From: JdFR-22 sp964534325 | Lineage (GTDB): Archaea > Halobacteriota > Archaeoglobi > Archaeoglobales > Archaeoglobaceae | Direction of reading: 5' to 3' | DNA: 64,000 nt | NCBI GenBank assembly: GCA_964534325.1 | Contig: CAZHOR010000003.1 | Span: 113,418-177,417 of the forward strand | In this document: positions 42,818 to 52,384 of the stretch, one piece after another | Layout of the letters: every line of letters starts with the position of its first letter | Numbering within the stretch: the stretch's first letter is position 1 | Notes under the pieces: model-generated | What the model was told of the DNA's origin: nothing | Seen by the model: the letters and a program-made list of their open reading frames with translations, nothing else | The model's database searches: none | Program-made: the position numbers and the translations under genes

Positions 42818-43561
42818 CTAACGCTTAACTGTTCCTGAGACCATGTAGATGGGGAATGATCGGGAAGGTCTTAGGTGTAGTGGCAAATTTTTCTTTCTGA
42901 TCTCTCTGATGTGCTTTAATTCCCTTATCTTGATCTCTTTCAATCCAAATGTGGAGAGCATGGAAGCGATTTTTCTCCCCTCCACACCATTTGCATGGGG
43001 CAGGTAGTTTTTCACTTCATGGGGATACCGGCAGTTTTTAGGATTTGCATTTTCTTTGATCACCCTATGCCACATCCAGCTAACTCTACCTAAAACTCCT
43101 GTGCTCCAGATTCCGTCAATTATGACTACTGTTCCATTGTTCCTGGTCACCCTGATCCATTCTTCCAGTGCTTTTTCCGGGTGGGGAAGAGTCCAGAAAA
43201 GATAGCGGCATACTATACCATCGAAAGCCTCATCTTCATAATACAGGGTTTCTGCATCCCCCTTTTCAAAATTAACTTTCAGGTTCAATTGCCGTGCCTT
43301 CTCCTCCGCTCTAACCAGCATTTTATCGCTCAAGTCGATCCCGGTAACCTGATGCCCCAGTTCAGCTAAAAGCAGGGCTGAAAAACCTGTACCTGTACCA
43401 ACATCTAAAATCCTTTTTCCAGTGACTCCAAAAGTGTTCCTGAACTCCTCTAGCCATGCGATTTCCTCTTCCCTGCTGATCCTGGGTATAGAGTCATAAT
43501 AATTGCTGCGGCTGTCCCAGTAATCCCTTATCGATCTCTTAACACTATCGGGTTCAATCAT
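42818..43561 (-). CDS. Class I SAM-dependent methyltransferase in metal-importer operon
   Basis: Motif I RILDVGTGTGFSALLLAELG, acidic GIDLSDKMLVRAE, motif IV region FDGIVCRYLFWTLPHPEKAL: a UbiE/Methyltransf_11-like enzyme. The C-terminal 90 residues are basic and unassigned. Its start overlaps the importer ATPase gene by 8 nt, so it belongs to the fecB-fecC-fecE operon and may methylate the imported chelate, a siderophore-like or corrinoid compound. Substrate unknown. Confidence 0.88.
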   Translation of the reverse strand: MIEPDSVKRSIRDYWDSRSNYYDSIPRISREEEIAWLEEFRNTFGVTGKRILDVGTGTGFSALLLAELGHQVTGIDLSDKMLVRAEEKARQLNLKVNFEKGDAETLYYEDEAFDGIVCRYLFWTLPHPEKALEEWIRVTRNNGTVVIIDGIWSTGVLGRVSWMWHRVIKENANPKNCRYPHEVKNYLPHANGVEGRKIASMLSTFGLKEIKIRELKHIREIRKKNLPLHLRPSRSFPIYMVSGTVKR

Positions 43562-44363
43562 TTATTTTTACCTCCCCAGTTTTAGATTTAGAATGCTTGA
43601 CCGAGCTCACGGGAGTTACCCTGACCACGCCGTCTTCCAGTAGATCGACCCTGGCTTTGACCCCGTAAACGGATTCGATCATGGAGGAAGTCAGTACTGA
43701 CCCTGTTTTTCCGCAGGCATATATTTCTCCTTCCTTTAGTACAACCACCTCATCAGCATATCTGGCAGCCAAATTCAGGTCATGGAGAGCCAAAACAGTT
43801 ACAATGTCTTTATCCACGGTTAAATCCCGGATCAATTCAAGTACTTCCAGCTGTCGTTGAAGGTCCAAATTGCTGGTCGGCTCGTCCAGCAAAAGGATCC
43901 TCGGCTCCCTGATCAGTGACTGAGCAATGGATACGATCTGTTTTTGCCCTCCACTCAGCTCGCTGAGATATTTTAATGCTACTTCATTAATTCCAAAATC
44001 ATTTAACACCTGATAAACTGATTCAAGATCTTCATCACTTACCCTCCATTTTAACCAGTGAAGTCTTCCCAAAAGAATAGCTTCGAAAACCGTTAATGCT
44101 GCATGCGTAGGGGTCTCTTGGGGTAAATAGCTGACGTAGTCGGTGATCTCTTTCTTTCCAAATTTTTTAATATCTCTATCATCAAATAATAGGCGGCCTT
44201 CTGGCTCCAGAATCCTGGCTATACATTTGAGTAGTGTTGATTTTCCAGCAGCGTTGCAGCCGATAATAGCAGTTATTTTACCCGAATGTGCTTCCATATT
44301 GATATCTGTGAGGACCAGATTACTGTCATATCCAAAACTCAAGTTCTTTATAGCCAGTTTCAC
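43554..44363 (-). CDS. ABC importer ATPase, iron-chelate/cobalamin type
   Basis: Walker A GCNAAGKST, Q-loop YLPQETPTH, signature LSGGQKQIV, Walker B ILLLDEPTSNLD, then H-loop ALHDLNLAARYADE: FecE/BtuD type. GTG start at 44363 overlaps the permease stop (GTGA) and is preceded by GGAGGGTGGAG; the longer frame to 44612 lies inside the permease and is rejected. Powers the adjacent FecCD permease. Confidence 0.95.
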   Translation of the reverse strand: MKLAIKNLSFGYDSNLVLTDINMEAHSGKITAIIGCNAAGKSTLLKCIARILEPEGRLLFDDRDIKKFGKKEITDYVSYLPQETPTHAALTVFEAILLGRLHWLKWRVSDEDLESVYQVLNDFGINEVALKYLSELSGGQKQIVSIAQSLIREPRILLLDEPTSNLDLQRQLEVLELIRDLTVDKDIVTVLALHDLNLAARYADEVVVLKEGEIYACGKTGSVLTSSMIESVYGVKARVDLLEDGVVRVTPVSSVKHSKSKTGEVKIND

Positions 44364-45412
44364 CAAAACTCCACCCTCCTTTTCCTTAATATCAAGCTGA
44401 GGAAGAACGGTACGCCTATAAAGGAAGTTATAATTCCAATGGGGAATACCACACCCGGGATGATCATTTTGCTGGCAATTGATGCTGTAGAAAGTAGTAA
44501 GGCTCCTGCAAGGGCCGACATCAACAGGAAAAACCTCTGGTCCTCCCCCACAACCATCCTCGCTATGTGTGGCCCTACCAGTCCAACAAACCCGATCGTT
44601 CCCACAAAACATACTGCAGCAGCTGCGAGGACAGAAACAAACACGAAAACCTTTATCTTCAATCTCTCCACATCGATACCCAAACTCTTTGCTTTCTCAT
44701 CACCCAATCGCAAGGCGGTAAGCTTCCAGGCATCCCTGAGGAGCAGAGGAAAGATAAAAAGCAGAATACCAGCAGTAATGGTCAATTTCGGCCAGCTAGC
44801 CTTGATTAGGCTTCCGAACAACCAGAAAACTACTGCCTGCAGCTCTTCTTCGGAGGCCATATACTGAAGCAGAGCCAGTAAAGAGTTGAACAAGAACAAA
44901 AGTGCAATACCGGCCAACACCATGGTCTCCGTTCTTACTCCTCTTATTCGGCTTATGAACAGAATGAGGAAGCATGTAAGCATGGCAAAGAGAAATGCGT
45001 TAAGTGGGACCAGAAATGTTTCAGCGTGGGTTATGCCCACTCCCAGAACCAGGGCAAGTGCGGCTCCAAAACCAGCGCCTGCAGAAACCCCCAGGGTATA
45101 AGGACTCGCCAAAGGGTTATCCAGTATGGTCTGCATCTCTGCACCGGCAATAGAGAGCGCAGCACCAATTACTATAGCTGTTAATGCCATAGGCAGTCTG
45201 TAAACCCACACTATAGTGTATGTGATGGAGTCGCTTTGCCCCGGAAAGACTATGGTGGAGAACACACTTAAGAGAGATAGATTGGCAGGCCCAGTAGAAA
45301 TATCCACCACAAGCGTGATGAGACACATGGCCGAGAGCACGCCGATGAAAACATATTTACGACCCACAATGCTCTTATACAGCTCTTTTGACTGGTATCG
45401 CTCTTCACTCAT
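44360..45412 (-). CDS. ABC importer permease, FecCD family
   Basis: 350 aa with about ten helices. ALSIAGAEMQTILDNPLASP and TLGVSAGAGFGAALALVLGV near the middle and FVGTIGFVGLVGPHIARMVV near the end are signature regions of BtuC/FecCD permeases. Homodimer in the membrane. Between the binding protein (15-nt gap) and ATPase (4-nt overlap). Confidence 0.96.
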   Translation of the reverse strand: MSEERYQSKELYKSIVGRKYVFIGVLSAMCLITLVVDISTGPANLSLLSVFSTIVFPGQSDSITYTIVWVYRLPMALTAIVIGAALSIAGAEMQTILDNPLASPYTLGVSAGAGFGAALALVLGVGITHAETFLVPLNAFLFAMLTCFLILFISRIRGVRTETMVLAGIALLFLFNSLLALLQYMASEEELQAVVFWLFGSLIKASWPKLTITAGILLFIFPLLLRDAWKLTALRLGDEKAKSLGIDVERLKIKVFVFVSVLAAAAVCFVGTIGFVGLVGPHIARMVVGEDQRFFLLMSALAGALLLSTASIASKMIIPGVVFPIGIITSFIGVPFFLSLILRKRRVEFW

Positions 45413-45427
45413 TTCTTCTTCTTTCTC

Positions 45428-46588
45428 TTATGATGGACCATTCTCGGGAAGTGAGATCATCCACACACCACTATAATCAACGGGGAGAAATCTTTCATGG
45501 AACTCTTTTAGGCTCTCTTCAGGTTTTATATCCTGGAACTCCTGAGGATAGAACCATTTGGCAAACGCTTGTATTCCGGCAAAGTTGTAGATCCTGAACG
45601 AGAAACCATGGAATATACTGTGAACCCTGGTCTCCTTAACCGCCGAGAGAGATTCCCAGCCGGGCCGGTCTATAAAAGCCTGGAGAACCTCCATTGATTC
45701 TTGTGGTTGAACATGATAGCCAAGCCTCATTGCCTCTTCCTCAGCTGTCCAGTACGATCCAGTTATGATAATAACATCCGGATCCTTATCCAAGAGATAT
45801 TCGGGATTTATGGGAGCTGCTTTCTCCACCACAGTCTCAGCGATATTATCTCCACCTGCCTTGTTTATTACTGCTCCCCAGCCGTAGTTACCGTAGGTGT
45901 TACCATATTCGGATGGACCTTTGGAACCAACTTCCACATAAGCTGTAGTTCTTGCCCCCTGTATATTCTCCAGACGGGATGCGATTTCGTTGACCCTTTC
46001 CTGGTAGAAACCAACAACTTCTTGTGCCCTACTATCCTCACCGAGCAAGGTACCTATCAACAAAGTGCTGTCCACAGGGTTATTGAAGGGCTCTTTCCAA
46101 TAGTCGATATAAACGGTGGGAATACCGGCGTTCTCAAATCTTTCTATATCATCTCCCACAGCTTCCTGGCCCTCCAACCATAGCGGAAATACTACAACAT
46201 CTGGCTCCAGGCTCAGGACAGTCTCTACGCTGAAAGTTCCCTGGTAATGGTATCCAACTTGGGGAATATTTTCTATTTCAGGGTAGCTCTCTTTGTATCT
46301 GAGGAAAGTGTCTTGATCATAATTCTTGAGATCGGGTCCCCATCCAACTATTTTATCTAAGACGCTCTCTCCACCAACAGCAGCAAACTCGTGAAGATGT
46401 CTGCTGGATGCGAGAACGATTCGTTCACAAGGCACTTTTACCCGGACTTCTCTACCGGCAAGATCGGTAACCTTTGTTGTTTCTTTCTGTTCCTTTGGCT
46501 CTACACATCCAGATAAAGGTCCCAATATTGCTATTGCCCCAACAGCCTTTAGATAACTCAAAAATTCCCTTCTATCTATTCTCTCCAT
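45428..46588 (-). CDS. ABC importer substrate-binding lipoprotein, FecB/BtuF type
   Basis: 386 aa. Signal: RIDRREFLSYLKAVGAIAIL then GPLSGCVEP, with a twin-arginine-like RRE and a lipobox Cys, so a Tat-exported lipoprotein is likely. Mature part begins with KVTDLAGREVRVKVPCERIV, typical of class III binding proteins for iron chelates or corrinoids. The upstream promoter carries a palindrome (46627-46643). First gene of fecB-fecC-fecE-methyltransferase. Confidence 0.93.
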   Translation of the reverse strand: MERIDRREFLSYLKAVGAIAILGPLSGCVEPKEQKETTKVTDLAGREVRVKVPCERIVLASSRHLHEFAAVGGESVLDKIVGWGPDLKNYDQDTFLRYKESYPEIENIPQVGYHYQGTFSVETVLSLEPDVVVFPLWLEGQEAVGDDIERFENAGIPTVYIDYWKEPFNNPVDSTLLIGTLLGEDSRAQEVVGFYQERVNEIASRLENIQGARTTAYVEVGSKGPSEYGNTYGNYGWGAVINKAGGDNIAETVVEKAAPINPEYLLDKDPDVIIITGSYWTAEEEAMRLGYHVQPQESMEVLQAFIDRPGWESLSAVKETRVHSIFHGFSFRIYNFAGIQAFAKWFYPQEFQDIKPEESLKEFHERFLPVDYSGVWMISLPENGPS

Positions 46589-46626
46589 TCTCGCTCTCTC
46601 CTTAGATTTAGTATGATGAATACTCT

Positions 46627-46643
46627 ATTTAGTAATACTAAAT
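46627..46643. promoter_or_regulatory. Palindromic operator ATTTAGT-AAT-ACTAAAT
   Basis: Perfect 7-bp arms with a 3-bp spacer. On the minus strand it lies between a TATA-like ATTATAAG (46647-46654) and the importer start, so a bound repressor would block transcription. A half site ATTTAGT also occurs at 46606-46612. The same TTTAGTA core recurs before the second importer. DtxR/MntR-type metal regulators bind comparable sites; this is inference. Confidence 0.5.
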
Positions 46644-46733
46644 GTCACTTATAATGTTTTTGGTATGAAAAATTTTTGCTATTCAAGTTTTTCAAGTAAT
46701 AAAATTTTATACATCCACCACCCACCGGGAGAT

Positions 46734-47882
46734 GTGGAAGTTTTGATAGTGGGAGGAGGTCCAGCGGGATCCCTTTCAGCGATCGAGATCGGCTCCAGAA
46801 GTGAAGACCATAATATTACTATTCTGGAGGAGCATACTCTCCCTGGGTTCCCGGTGCAGTGTGCAGGGCTGATAAGCGAGGACTGCTACTCAAGACTCAG
46901 GAACCACGCGTCCAGCAAGTGCCATCTCAGGGACATCAAAGGAGCTTACCTCTTTTCGCCGGACGGCAACCACATAAAAATGGAAGGTAGAAGTAAAGCC
47001 GTGGTCATAGAGAGAAAAGTATTGGATTCGGAGCTGTTAAGACGGGCATCCAGTTATGCTGCTGTTAAATCCAAGACCAGATTTGAAGGAGCGAACCTCG
47101 ACTCCAGCGGCAGAAGGGCCATAACGTCGTCTCCCCAGGGGTCCCAGCAACTTCCCTACGACATACTGATAGGAGCAGATGGCTGCACATCATCAGTAGC
47201 CAGAACATTTGGCTTTGAAAGACCCGAATTCCTATCAGCCATTCAGGTGGAATGCGAATTCGAGCCCATAGACCCTCGATTTGTGGAGCTCTTCTTTGGC
47301 AGTGAGTACACCGACTCATTCTTCGGGTACGCCATCCCCATCGATGAGAGCACTGCCAGAGTGGGTGTAGTAGCCAGGGAAAACCCTTCGACGTTTCTGG
47401 GGAACATGGTGGAGAAACACCCCTCTGTCAGCAGGCGGGTGAACCCCCGAAAGATCACGGAATTGAATGCCGGTGCGATTCCCACCAATATTATCGATTT
47501 CGTGAAGGACAATGTAGCCCTTATAGGTGATTCGGGTGGTATGGTCAAGCCCTACACCGGTGGTGGACTATACTACCATCTCATAGCTGCAGAGGTTTTA
47601 GGAAAGATGTTCCCCGCTCTTCAGGAGTTCAAGAAAGAATACCTTGACAAGATGGAGAGAGAATATAAGGTGGGCTCTAAGATACTGAATATGTATTCAT
47701 CTCTCTCAGATGAGGAATACAATAACCTGGTGAGACTGGGAAAGGAAGGCAACATAGAAGAGCTTGTCAAGAACCTTCATATGGATTCACCTTCATCCCT
47801 GATGAGAGTAATTCCGTCTCTGCTCAAAATATTCTCTCGAAATCCCGGGCTCTTCGCCAAAATGGGAAGAATGATGGTATGA
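46734..47882 (+). CDS. Geranylgeranyl reductase-family flavoprotein
   Basis: FAD enzyme that reduces isoprenoid chains of archaeal lipids or related quinones. FAD motif VLIVGGGPAGSLSAIE at the N-terminus, PGFPVQCAGLISEDCY, and GDSGGMVKPYTGGGLYYHLI late in the protein, all characteristic of GGR. GTG at 46734 is chosen because AAATTTTATAC (46703-46713) is a TATA box about 27 nt upstream, giving a leaderless message; the longer frame to 46665 adds non-family residues. Confidence 0.9.
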   Translation: MEVLIVGGGPAGSLSAIEIGSRSEDHNITILEEHTLPGFPVQCAGLISEDCYSRLRNHASSKCHLRDIKGAYLFSPDGNHIKMEGRSKAVVIERKVLDSELLRRASSYAAVKSKTRFEGANLDSSGRRAITSSPQGSQQLPYDILIGADGCTSSVARTFGFERPEFLSAIQVECEFEPIDPRFVELFFGSEYTDSFFGYAIPIDESTARVGVVARENPSTFLGNMVEKHPSVSRRVNPRKITELNAGAIPTNIIDFVKDNVALIGDSGGMVKPYTGGGLYYHLIAAEVLGKMFPALQEFKKEYLDKMEREYKVGSKILNMYSSLSDEEYNNLVRLGKEGNIEELVKNLHMDSPSSLMRVIPSLLKIFSRNPGLFAKMGRMMV

Positions 47883-47920
47883 ACTTGGATTTTAGGCAAC
47901 GGCTTTGGGAAATAATGGGT

Positions 47921-48412
47921 CTAATCTTTGGTCAGGTCTTCTTTCTCTTTTTTGACCACTCTTATGTCGCTTATAGCGGTTTCAGGGTAATTTCCTGAAT
48001 CATCCTTCTCTATGGATTTCACCATATCCCACAAGGTCAGCAGTGCGGTACTCGCTCCTGTGAGGGCTTCCATTTCGACTCCCGTCTTTCCTATTGACTT
48101 GACTGTACAGGTAGCCCTTATCCCTTCCTTGCCACCGTTGAATTCCTCAAAATCGAATTCCACCTCTATGGAGGTTAGGGGGATGGGATGGCACATGGGT
48201 ATCAGTTCAGGAGTTTTCTTTACTGCCATGATGGCTGCTGTATTCGCCACTGCCATAACGTTCCCTTTGGCGATCTTATCCCCTTTAATTGCCTCGATGG
48301 TCTCACTTCTCAAATTTATAACGCCTTCTGCAACAGCGACTCTTATCGAATCTCCTTTTTGAGATATATCCACAGCTCTGCTTCTCTCCCCTTTGATGTG
48401 TGAGAATTCCAT
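47921..48412 (-). CDS. moaC: Cyclic pyranopterin monophosphate synthase MoaC
   Basis: Second enzyme of molybdopterin/tungstopterin synthesis. PMCHPIPLTSIEVEF, KSIGKTGVEMEALTGAS and LTLWDMVKSIEKD contain the active-site His, Lys and Glu. 163 aa, hexamer in known structures. Implies a Mo- or W-dependent enzyme elsewhere. Convergent with the GGR gene (38 nt). Confidence 0.97.
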   Translation of the reverse strand: MEFSHIKGERSRAVDISQKGDSIRVAVAEGVINLRSETIEAIKGDKIAKGNVMAVANTAAIMAVKKTPELIPMCHPIPLTSIEVEFDFEEFNGGKEGIRATCTVKSIGKTGVEMEALTGASTALLTLWDMVKSIEKDDSGNYPETAISDIRVVKKEKEDLTKD

Positions 48413-48604
48413 ACGGTTTCTTTGACGTATTACCTAATAGATTTTCCCTTTTACTGCAAGCAGTAAAGTTTCCCCTATTCTCGACATCGGTATCGAATAT
48501 GATATCAATCATCTCACCATGTCAGATTGAATATTCTTATTAATTATTGGGCATTATCATAATGAAAAGGATACCTTCCATTATGGGTTCAGAGGAGTTG
48601 TATT

Positions 48605-50947
48605 ATGTCTAATCAATACTTCCAGTATGAGCATAAAAGTAAAGATCAGCTAATTAACGAGCTACTCGAGCTTCAAAGGCGGATTAGCAGGCCTGAAATA
48701 AAAGAGAACGAAAGATCAGGTGAGAATCTTTTTGAGAGCGAAGAAAAGTTTAGAAAGACTGCTGAAGCCGCTTTAGACGCTATCATCATTATAGATAACG
48801 AGGGAAAAGTCTCTTACTGGAACAAGGCCGCAGAAAAAATATTCGGTTATGCTAGCGAGGAAGTTCGGGGTAAAGACATGCATATGATCATTGCTCCCCA
48901 ATGCTACCACGAATCATTTAGGGAAGGTTTTCACAAATTCAAGGATACCGGGGAGGGTTACGCTGTAGGCAAAACCCTGGAGCTGGAGGCAGTGAGGAAA
49001 GACGGCACCGAGTTTCCGGTCGAGCTATCCATTTCGGCTGTCAAACTGAAGGGGAAGTGGTGTGCCATAGGGATTCTGAGGGATATCACGGAAAGGAAAA
49101 GGGTGGAGGAAGAGCTTCAGAAACATCGAGACCATCTGGAAGAAGAAGTTAAGGAGCGCACCAACGAGCTTAAGAATCTCAATGAGCAGCTTCAACGAGA
49201 AATAAGTGAAAGAGAACAATATGAGAATGAGCTGGAGAAATCCCTCTCCCTTCTTTACGCTACCCTGGAATCCACTGCCGATGGGATACTGGTGGTGGAT
49301 AGAGAAGGGAATATAATTGATTACAATCAAAAGTTCGTGGAGATGTGGCAGATCCCCGAATCGGTTATAAAGTATCGTGATGATGAAAAAGCCCTTGAAT
49401 TCGTGCAAAATCAATTAAAGGACCCCAGCAGTTTTATGGAAAAAGTTAAGGAGCTTTATAATCAGCCAGAAGCTTTGAGTGAGGATTTAGTAGAGTTCAA
49501 GGACGGAAGAGTTTTCAGAAGATTCTCTCAACCAATGAAAAACAGGGGACAGGGATTTGAGGGGAGAGTATGGAGTTTTAGAGATATCACAGAGCGCAAG
49601 AAGGCAGAAGAGAAATTGAAAGAGAGCGAGGAAAAATACAGGACTGTTGTAGAGCAAACACATGACAGCATTTTCATTTACTGGAATACCAGGTTCCAGT
49701 TCGTCAATAAAAGGGTTTGTGAGATCACCGGCTATAGTGAAGAAGAGCTTTACCATATGAGCATATGGGATTTGATACATCCCGATGATAAGGGCATCTT
49801 GAAGGACATGGGTGAAAAGAAGCAGGAGAGTGGAGAAACTTCTGACATCTATGTTACCAGAGTGGTTACCAGAAGCGGTGAAATCCGGTATCTTGAATTG
49901 GCGGTGACAAGAGTTCCGTATAAAGGAAGGCAAGCTCTCCTGGGAGCCGCAAGGGATATTACTGATAGAAAAGAGATGGAAGAGAGAATTATTCAGCTTA
50001 ATGGAGTCTTAAGGCTGTTGAACAAGAATCTCCGACACGATGTTTTGAATGACCTGAACGTGGTCAGCAACTCTCTGGAGCTTTACAGGGAGAACAAGGA
50101 TGAAAAACTTCTGGAGAACGCCTTCAGATCTGTTGAGAAGAGCATCAATATGGTGAAAAGAATGAGGGAGTTGGAATCCCTTGTCTCTTCTGGGGGGAGT
50201 TTGAAACCATATAATGTTAAGGACCTGGTGACCGGTATCAAACAGGATTACGATGTTGAGGTCAACGTTACTGGTGATGGTGTTGTGCTGGCTGATGAGG
50301 CATTGAGTTCGGTTATAGGCAACGTGGTAGGGAATGCGATCAAGCATGGGGGGGCAGATAGGATGGACATAATAGTTGAGGAGAAAGATGGTTTTTGCGA
50401 GATAAGGATCGCCGATAATGGGGTAGGAGTATCTGACGATATCAAAGAAGAGGTATTTGAAGAAGGTTTCACGGGAAACGGCAGGGGATCCGGCCTGGGG
50501 TTATACATTGTGAGGAAGACAATTGAAAGGTATGGGGGAAGCATTGATGTGGAAGACAATCATCCCAAGGGGACTACCTTCATCCTGAGTTTGCAGGCCG
50601 CTCCAGATTATTCAGGTATAAGATCAAGCCTTGGCATCCCCCTGTCAGAAAGGCCCCAACATACATTATCAGGAGAAAAGAAGAAAGAGGACGAAGAAAA
50701 ACCTGCAGAGGGTAATGAAGAAGAGATAAAAGAAGTAGAACTCAATTTGCAGGGCTTGAAGTGCCCTCAACCTATTCTAAGGATACATTCCAGGATCATG
50801 AACCTGGAGAGAGGTTCGATAATCAAAGTAATAGCCGATTGCCCTACTTTCGAAAGAGACCTAAGGTTGTGGGCTACAAAGACGGGGAAGACCATCCTTG
50901 AGTGCATCAAGAACGATGTCACTTACACCGCCAGAATTGTAGCTTGA
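48605..50947 (+). CDS. PAS-sensor histidine kinase with C-terminal TusA domain
   Basis: 780 aa, no membrane helix, so cytoplasmic. PAS 1 about 45-165 (AALDAIIIIDNEGKVSYWNK), coiled coil to 215, PAS 2 about 216-335, PAS 3 about 340-460. DHp with phosphoacceptor His478 in NKNLRHDVLNDLNVVSNSLE; ATPase with NAIKHGG, IADNGVGVSD and GRGSGLGLYIVRKT. After a charged linker, residues about 708-780 are a complete TusA/SirA domain: LQGLKCPQPILRIHSRIM with the sulfur-accepting Cys720. The domain closely matches the stand-alone TusA at 52385. I know no standard family with this order; a sulfur-state sensor is inferred. Confidence 0.9.
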   Translation: MSNQYFQYEHKSKDQLINELLELQRRISRPEIKENERSGENLFESEEKFRKTAEAALDAIIIIDNEGKVSYWNKAAEKIFGYASEEVRGKDMHMIIAPQCYHESFREGFHKFKDTGEGYAVGKTLELEAVRKDGTEFPVELSISAVKLKGKWCAIGILRDITERKRVEEELQKHRDHLEEEVKERTNELKNLNEQLQREISEREQYENELEKSLSLLYATLESTADGILVVDREGNIIDYNQKFVEMWQIPESVIKYRDDEKALEFVQNQLKDPSSFMEKVKELYNQPEALSEDLVEFKDGRVFRRFSQPMKNRGQGFEGRVWSFRDITERKKAEEKLKESEEKYRTVVEQTHDSIFIYWNTRFQFVNKRVCEITGYSEEELYHMSIWDLIHPDDKGILKDMGEKKQESGETSDIYVTRVVTRSGEIRYLELAVTRVPYKGRQALLGAARDITDRKEMEERIIQLNGVLRLLNKNLRHDVLNDLNVVSNSLELYRENKDEKLLENAFRSVEKSINMVKRMRELESLVSSGGSLKPYNVKDLVTGIKQDYDVEVNVTGDGVVLADEALSSVIGNVVGNAIKHGGADRMDIIVEEKDGFCEIRIADNGVGVSDDIKEEVFEEGFTGNGRGSGLGLYIVRKTIERYGGSIDVEDNHPKGTTFILSLQAAPDYSGIRSSLGIPLSERPQHTLSGEKKKEDEEKPAEGNEEEIKEVELNLQGLKCPQPILRIHSRIMNLERGSIIKVIADCPTFERDLRLWATKTGKTILECIKNDVTYTARIVA

Positions 50948-50987
50948 GCTAAAGGAGATGTAAGGAGGAAGTGTAGGAAGGAATACA

Positions 50988-52205
50988 ATGTCCGGACTCG
51001 GTAATAATACGTCAACAAAGTTATTGGATAAAGAAGGCATAGACTTGGAACAGGTGGTCTCCGGAATTGACAATATCTCTGTCCCCATCTACATTGTGTC
51101 CCTTAACGGGAAGATAGTTTTTGCCAACAAGATGTGCGCAAAATTGGCCAACTTTCCAGACCCCGGAAAGTTGATGGGTAGGAGATGCTATGAGATATTC
51201 AAATCGGAGAACTGTCATACGTCCAATTGCCCTCTGAATATATATTCAGATGATCTTAAAACTACCAGGAACCTGGATGTAGAGGTGAGTCTCCCTGATG
51301 GGAGTATAAAATATCTCAGGGCGAATCACGCTCCCATACATTCTAGAGAAGGGGAACTATGTGGGGTAATAGAGCTATTTGAAGATTTCACCGAAATTAA
51401 AGAATCATCCCTAAAGATTATGGACAATATAGCCTCCTTGGCTGAAGGAGACCTATCAAAAACGCTTGAAGTCTCAGATCTCCATAGAGATTTCGTGGAG
51501 ATAGGAGAAACTCTGAACACATTGAGCATTTCTCTGGATTTGGGTTTGAGGAACATTTCGGATACTGTAAAACAGATAGCGGAAGGCAATTTCAGCACCG
51601 AAGTGGAGTGGGAGATGCCAGGAGTTTATAGCGAGATCACCAGCAATATAAATCAGGCAATTCACCAGCTCAATACCGTTATTCACCAGATACAAGAAGT
51701 TTCCACAGCAATAAGGGATGGAGACCTGGATAAAATGGTTGACGTCTCCAAATTGAACGGCGTATTTGCTGACATTGGGAATGTAATAAACGAGATGTCC
51801 ATTTCTCTGGATTTGGGTTTGAGGAACATATCCGAAACCGTAAATCGCATAGCGGAAGGCAACTTCAACACTGAAGTGGAATGGGAGATGCCCGGAATAT
51901 ACAAGGAGATCATAAGAAGGATCAACAGCGCTTTGAACAACGCTTACGAGGTCGATAGGGATAGAAAAGATGCACTGGAGCAGCTGGCAGCCAACTTGAC
52001 CCAATTCGAGACTTCGGCGGATAAGTTAAGAAACCCTCTGGCAGTTATATTGACCAGTCTGGAATTAAAGGACGAGCTGGGCCAAGAACATGTTCTGGAA
52101 ATAGTTGACCAGCACGCCAAAAGGATCAAAAAAGAGCTTGATGTGATGAGAGAAGAAGAAATAAAGACGTATGAATTGACAGAGAAGAGTCTGGAAAAAT
52201 TGTAG
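50988..52205 (+). CDS. PAS and tandem HAMP-like signalling protein without kinase output
   Basis: 405 aa. PAS domain about 25-135 (NISVPIYIVSLNGKIVFANK; Cys-rich CYEIFKSENCHTSNCPLN could bind a cofactor or metal). Two repeats about 91 residues apart of HAMP-like helices (EGDLSKTLEVSDLHRDFVEI; LSISLDLGLRNISDTVKQIA; second copy MSISLDLGLRNISETVNRIA). The last 80 residues resemble a DHp helix pair (SADKLRNPLAVILTSLELK) but lack the His and any ATPase domain. Starts 40 nt after the TusA-kinase, so likely a partner of it. Confidence 0.8.
   Translation: MSGLGNNTSTKLLDKEGIDLEQVVSGIDNISVPIYIVSLNGKIVFANKMCAKLANFPDPGKLMGRRCYEIFKSENCHTSNCPLNIYSDDLKTTRNLDVEVSLPDGSIKYLRANHAPIHSREGELCGVIELFEDFTEIKESSLKIMDNIASLAEGDLSKTLEVSDLHRDFVEIGETLNTLSISLDLGLRNISDTVKQIAEGNFSTEVEWEMPGVYSEITSNINQAIHQLNTVIHQIQEVSTAIRDGDLDKMVDVSKLNGVFADIGNVINEMSISLDLGLRNISETVNRIAEGNFNTEVEWEMPGIYKEIIRRINSALNNAYEVDRDRKDALEQLAANLTQFETSADKLRNPLAVILTSLELKDELGQEHVLEIVDQHAKRIKKELDVMREEEIKTYELTEKSLEKL
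51528..51829 (+). repeat. Internal DNA repeat in HAMP region
   Basis: A 29-nt identical stretch occurs at 51528-51556 and 51801-51829 (begins ATTTCTCTGGATTTGGGT), period 273 nt or 91 codons, with flanking similarity, showing recent internal duplication of one HAMP unit. Confidence 0.7.
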
Positions 52206-52384
52206 TTGTAGTTGAAGCAACTTGAAATAGATCCGAAAAATTTGAATAGTAGTATAAAATTAGTTAGTACAGTATAATTTTAATGTGTAAGCTGGAACAG
52301 GATAATCAATAAGATAATCTTAAATCCTGAAAACACCATAAAAATACCATAAGAATAGAAATAGAAATAGATGAGGGGAGCGAT

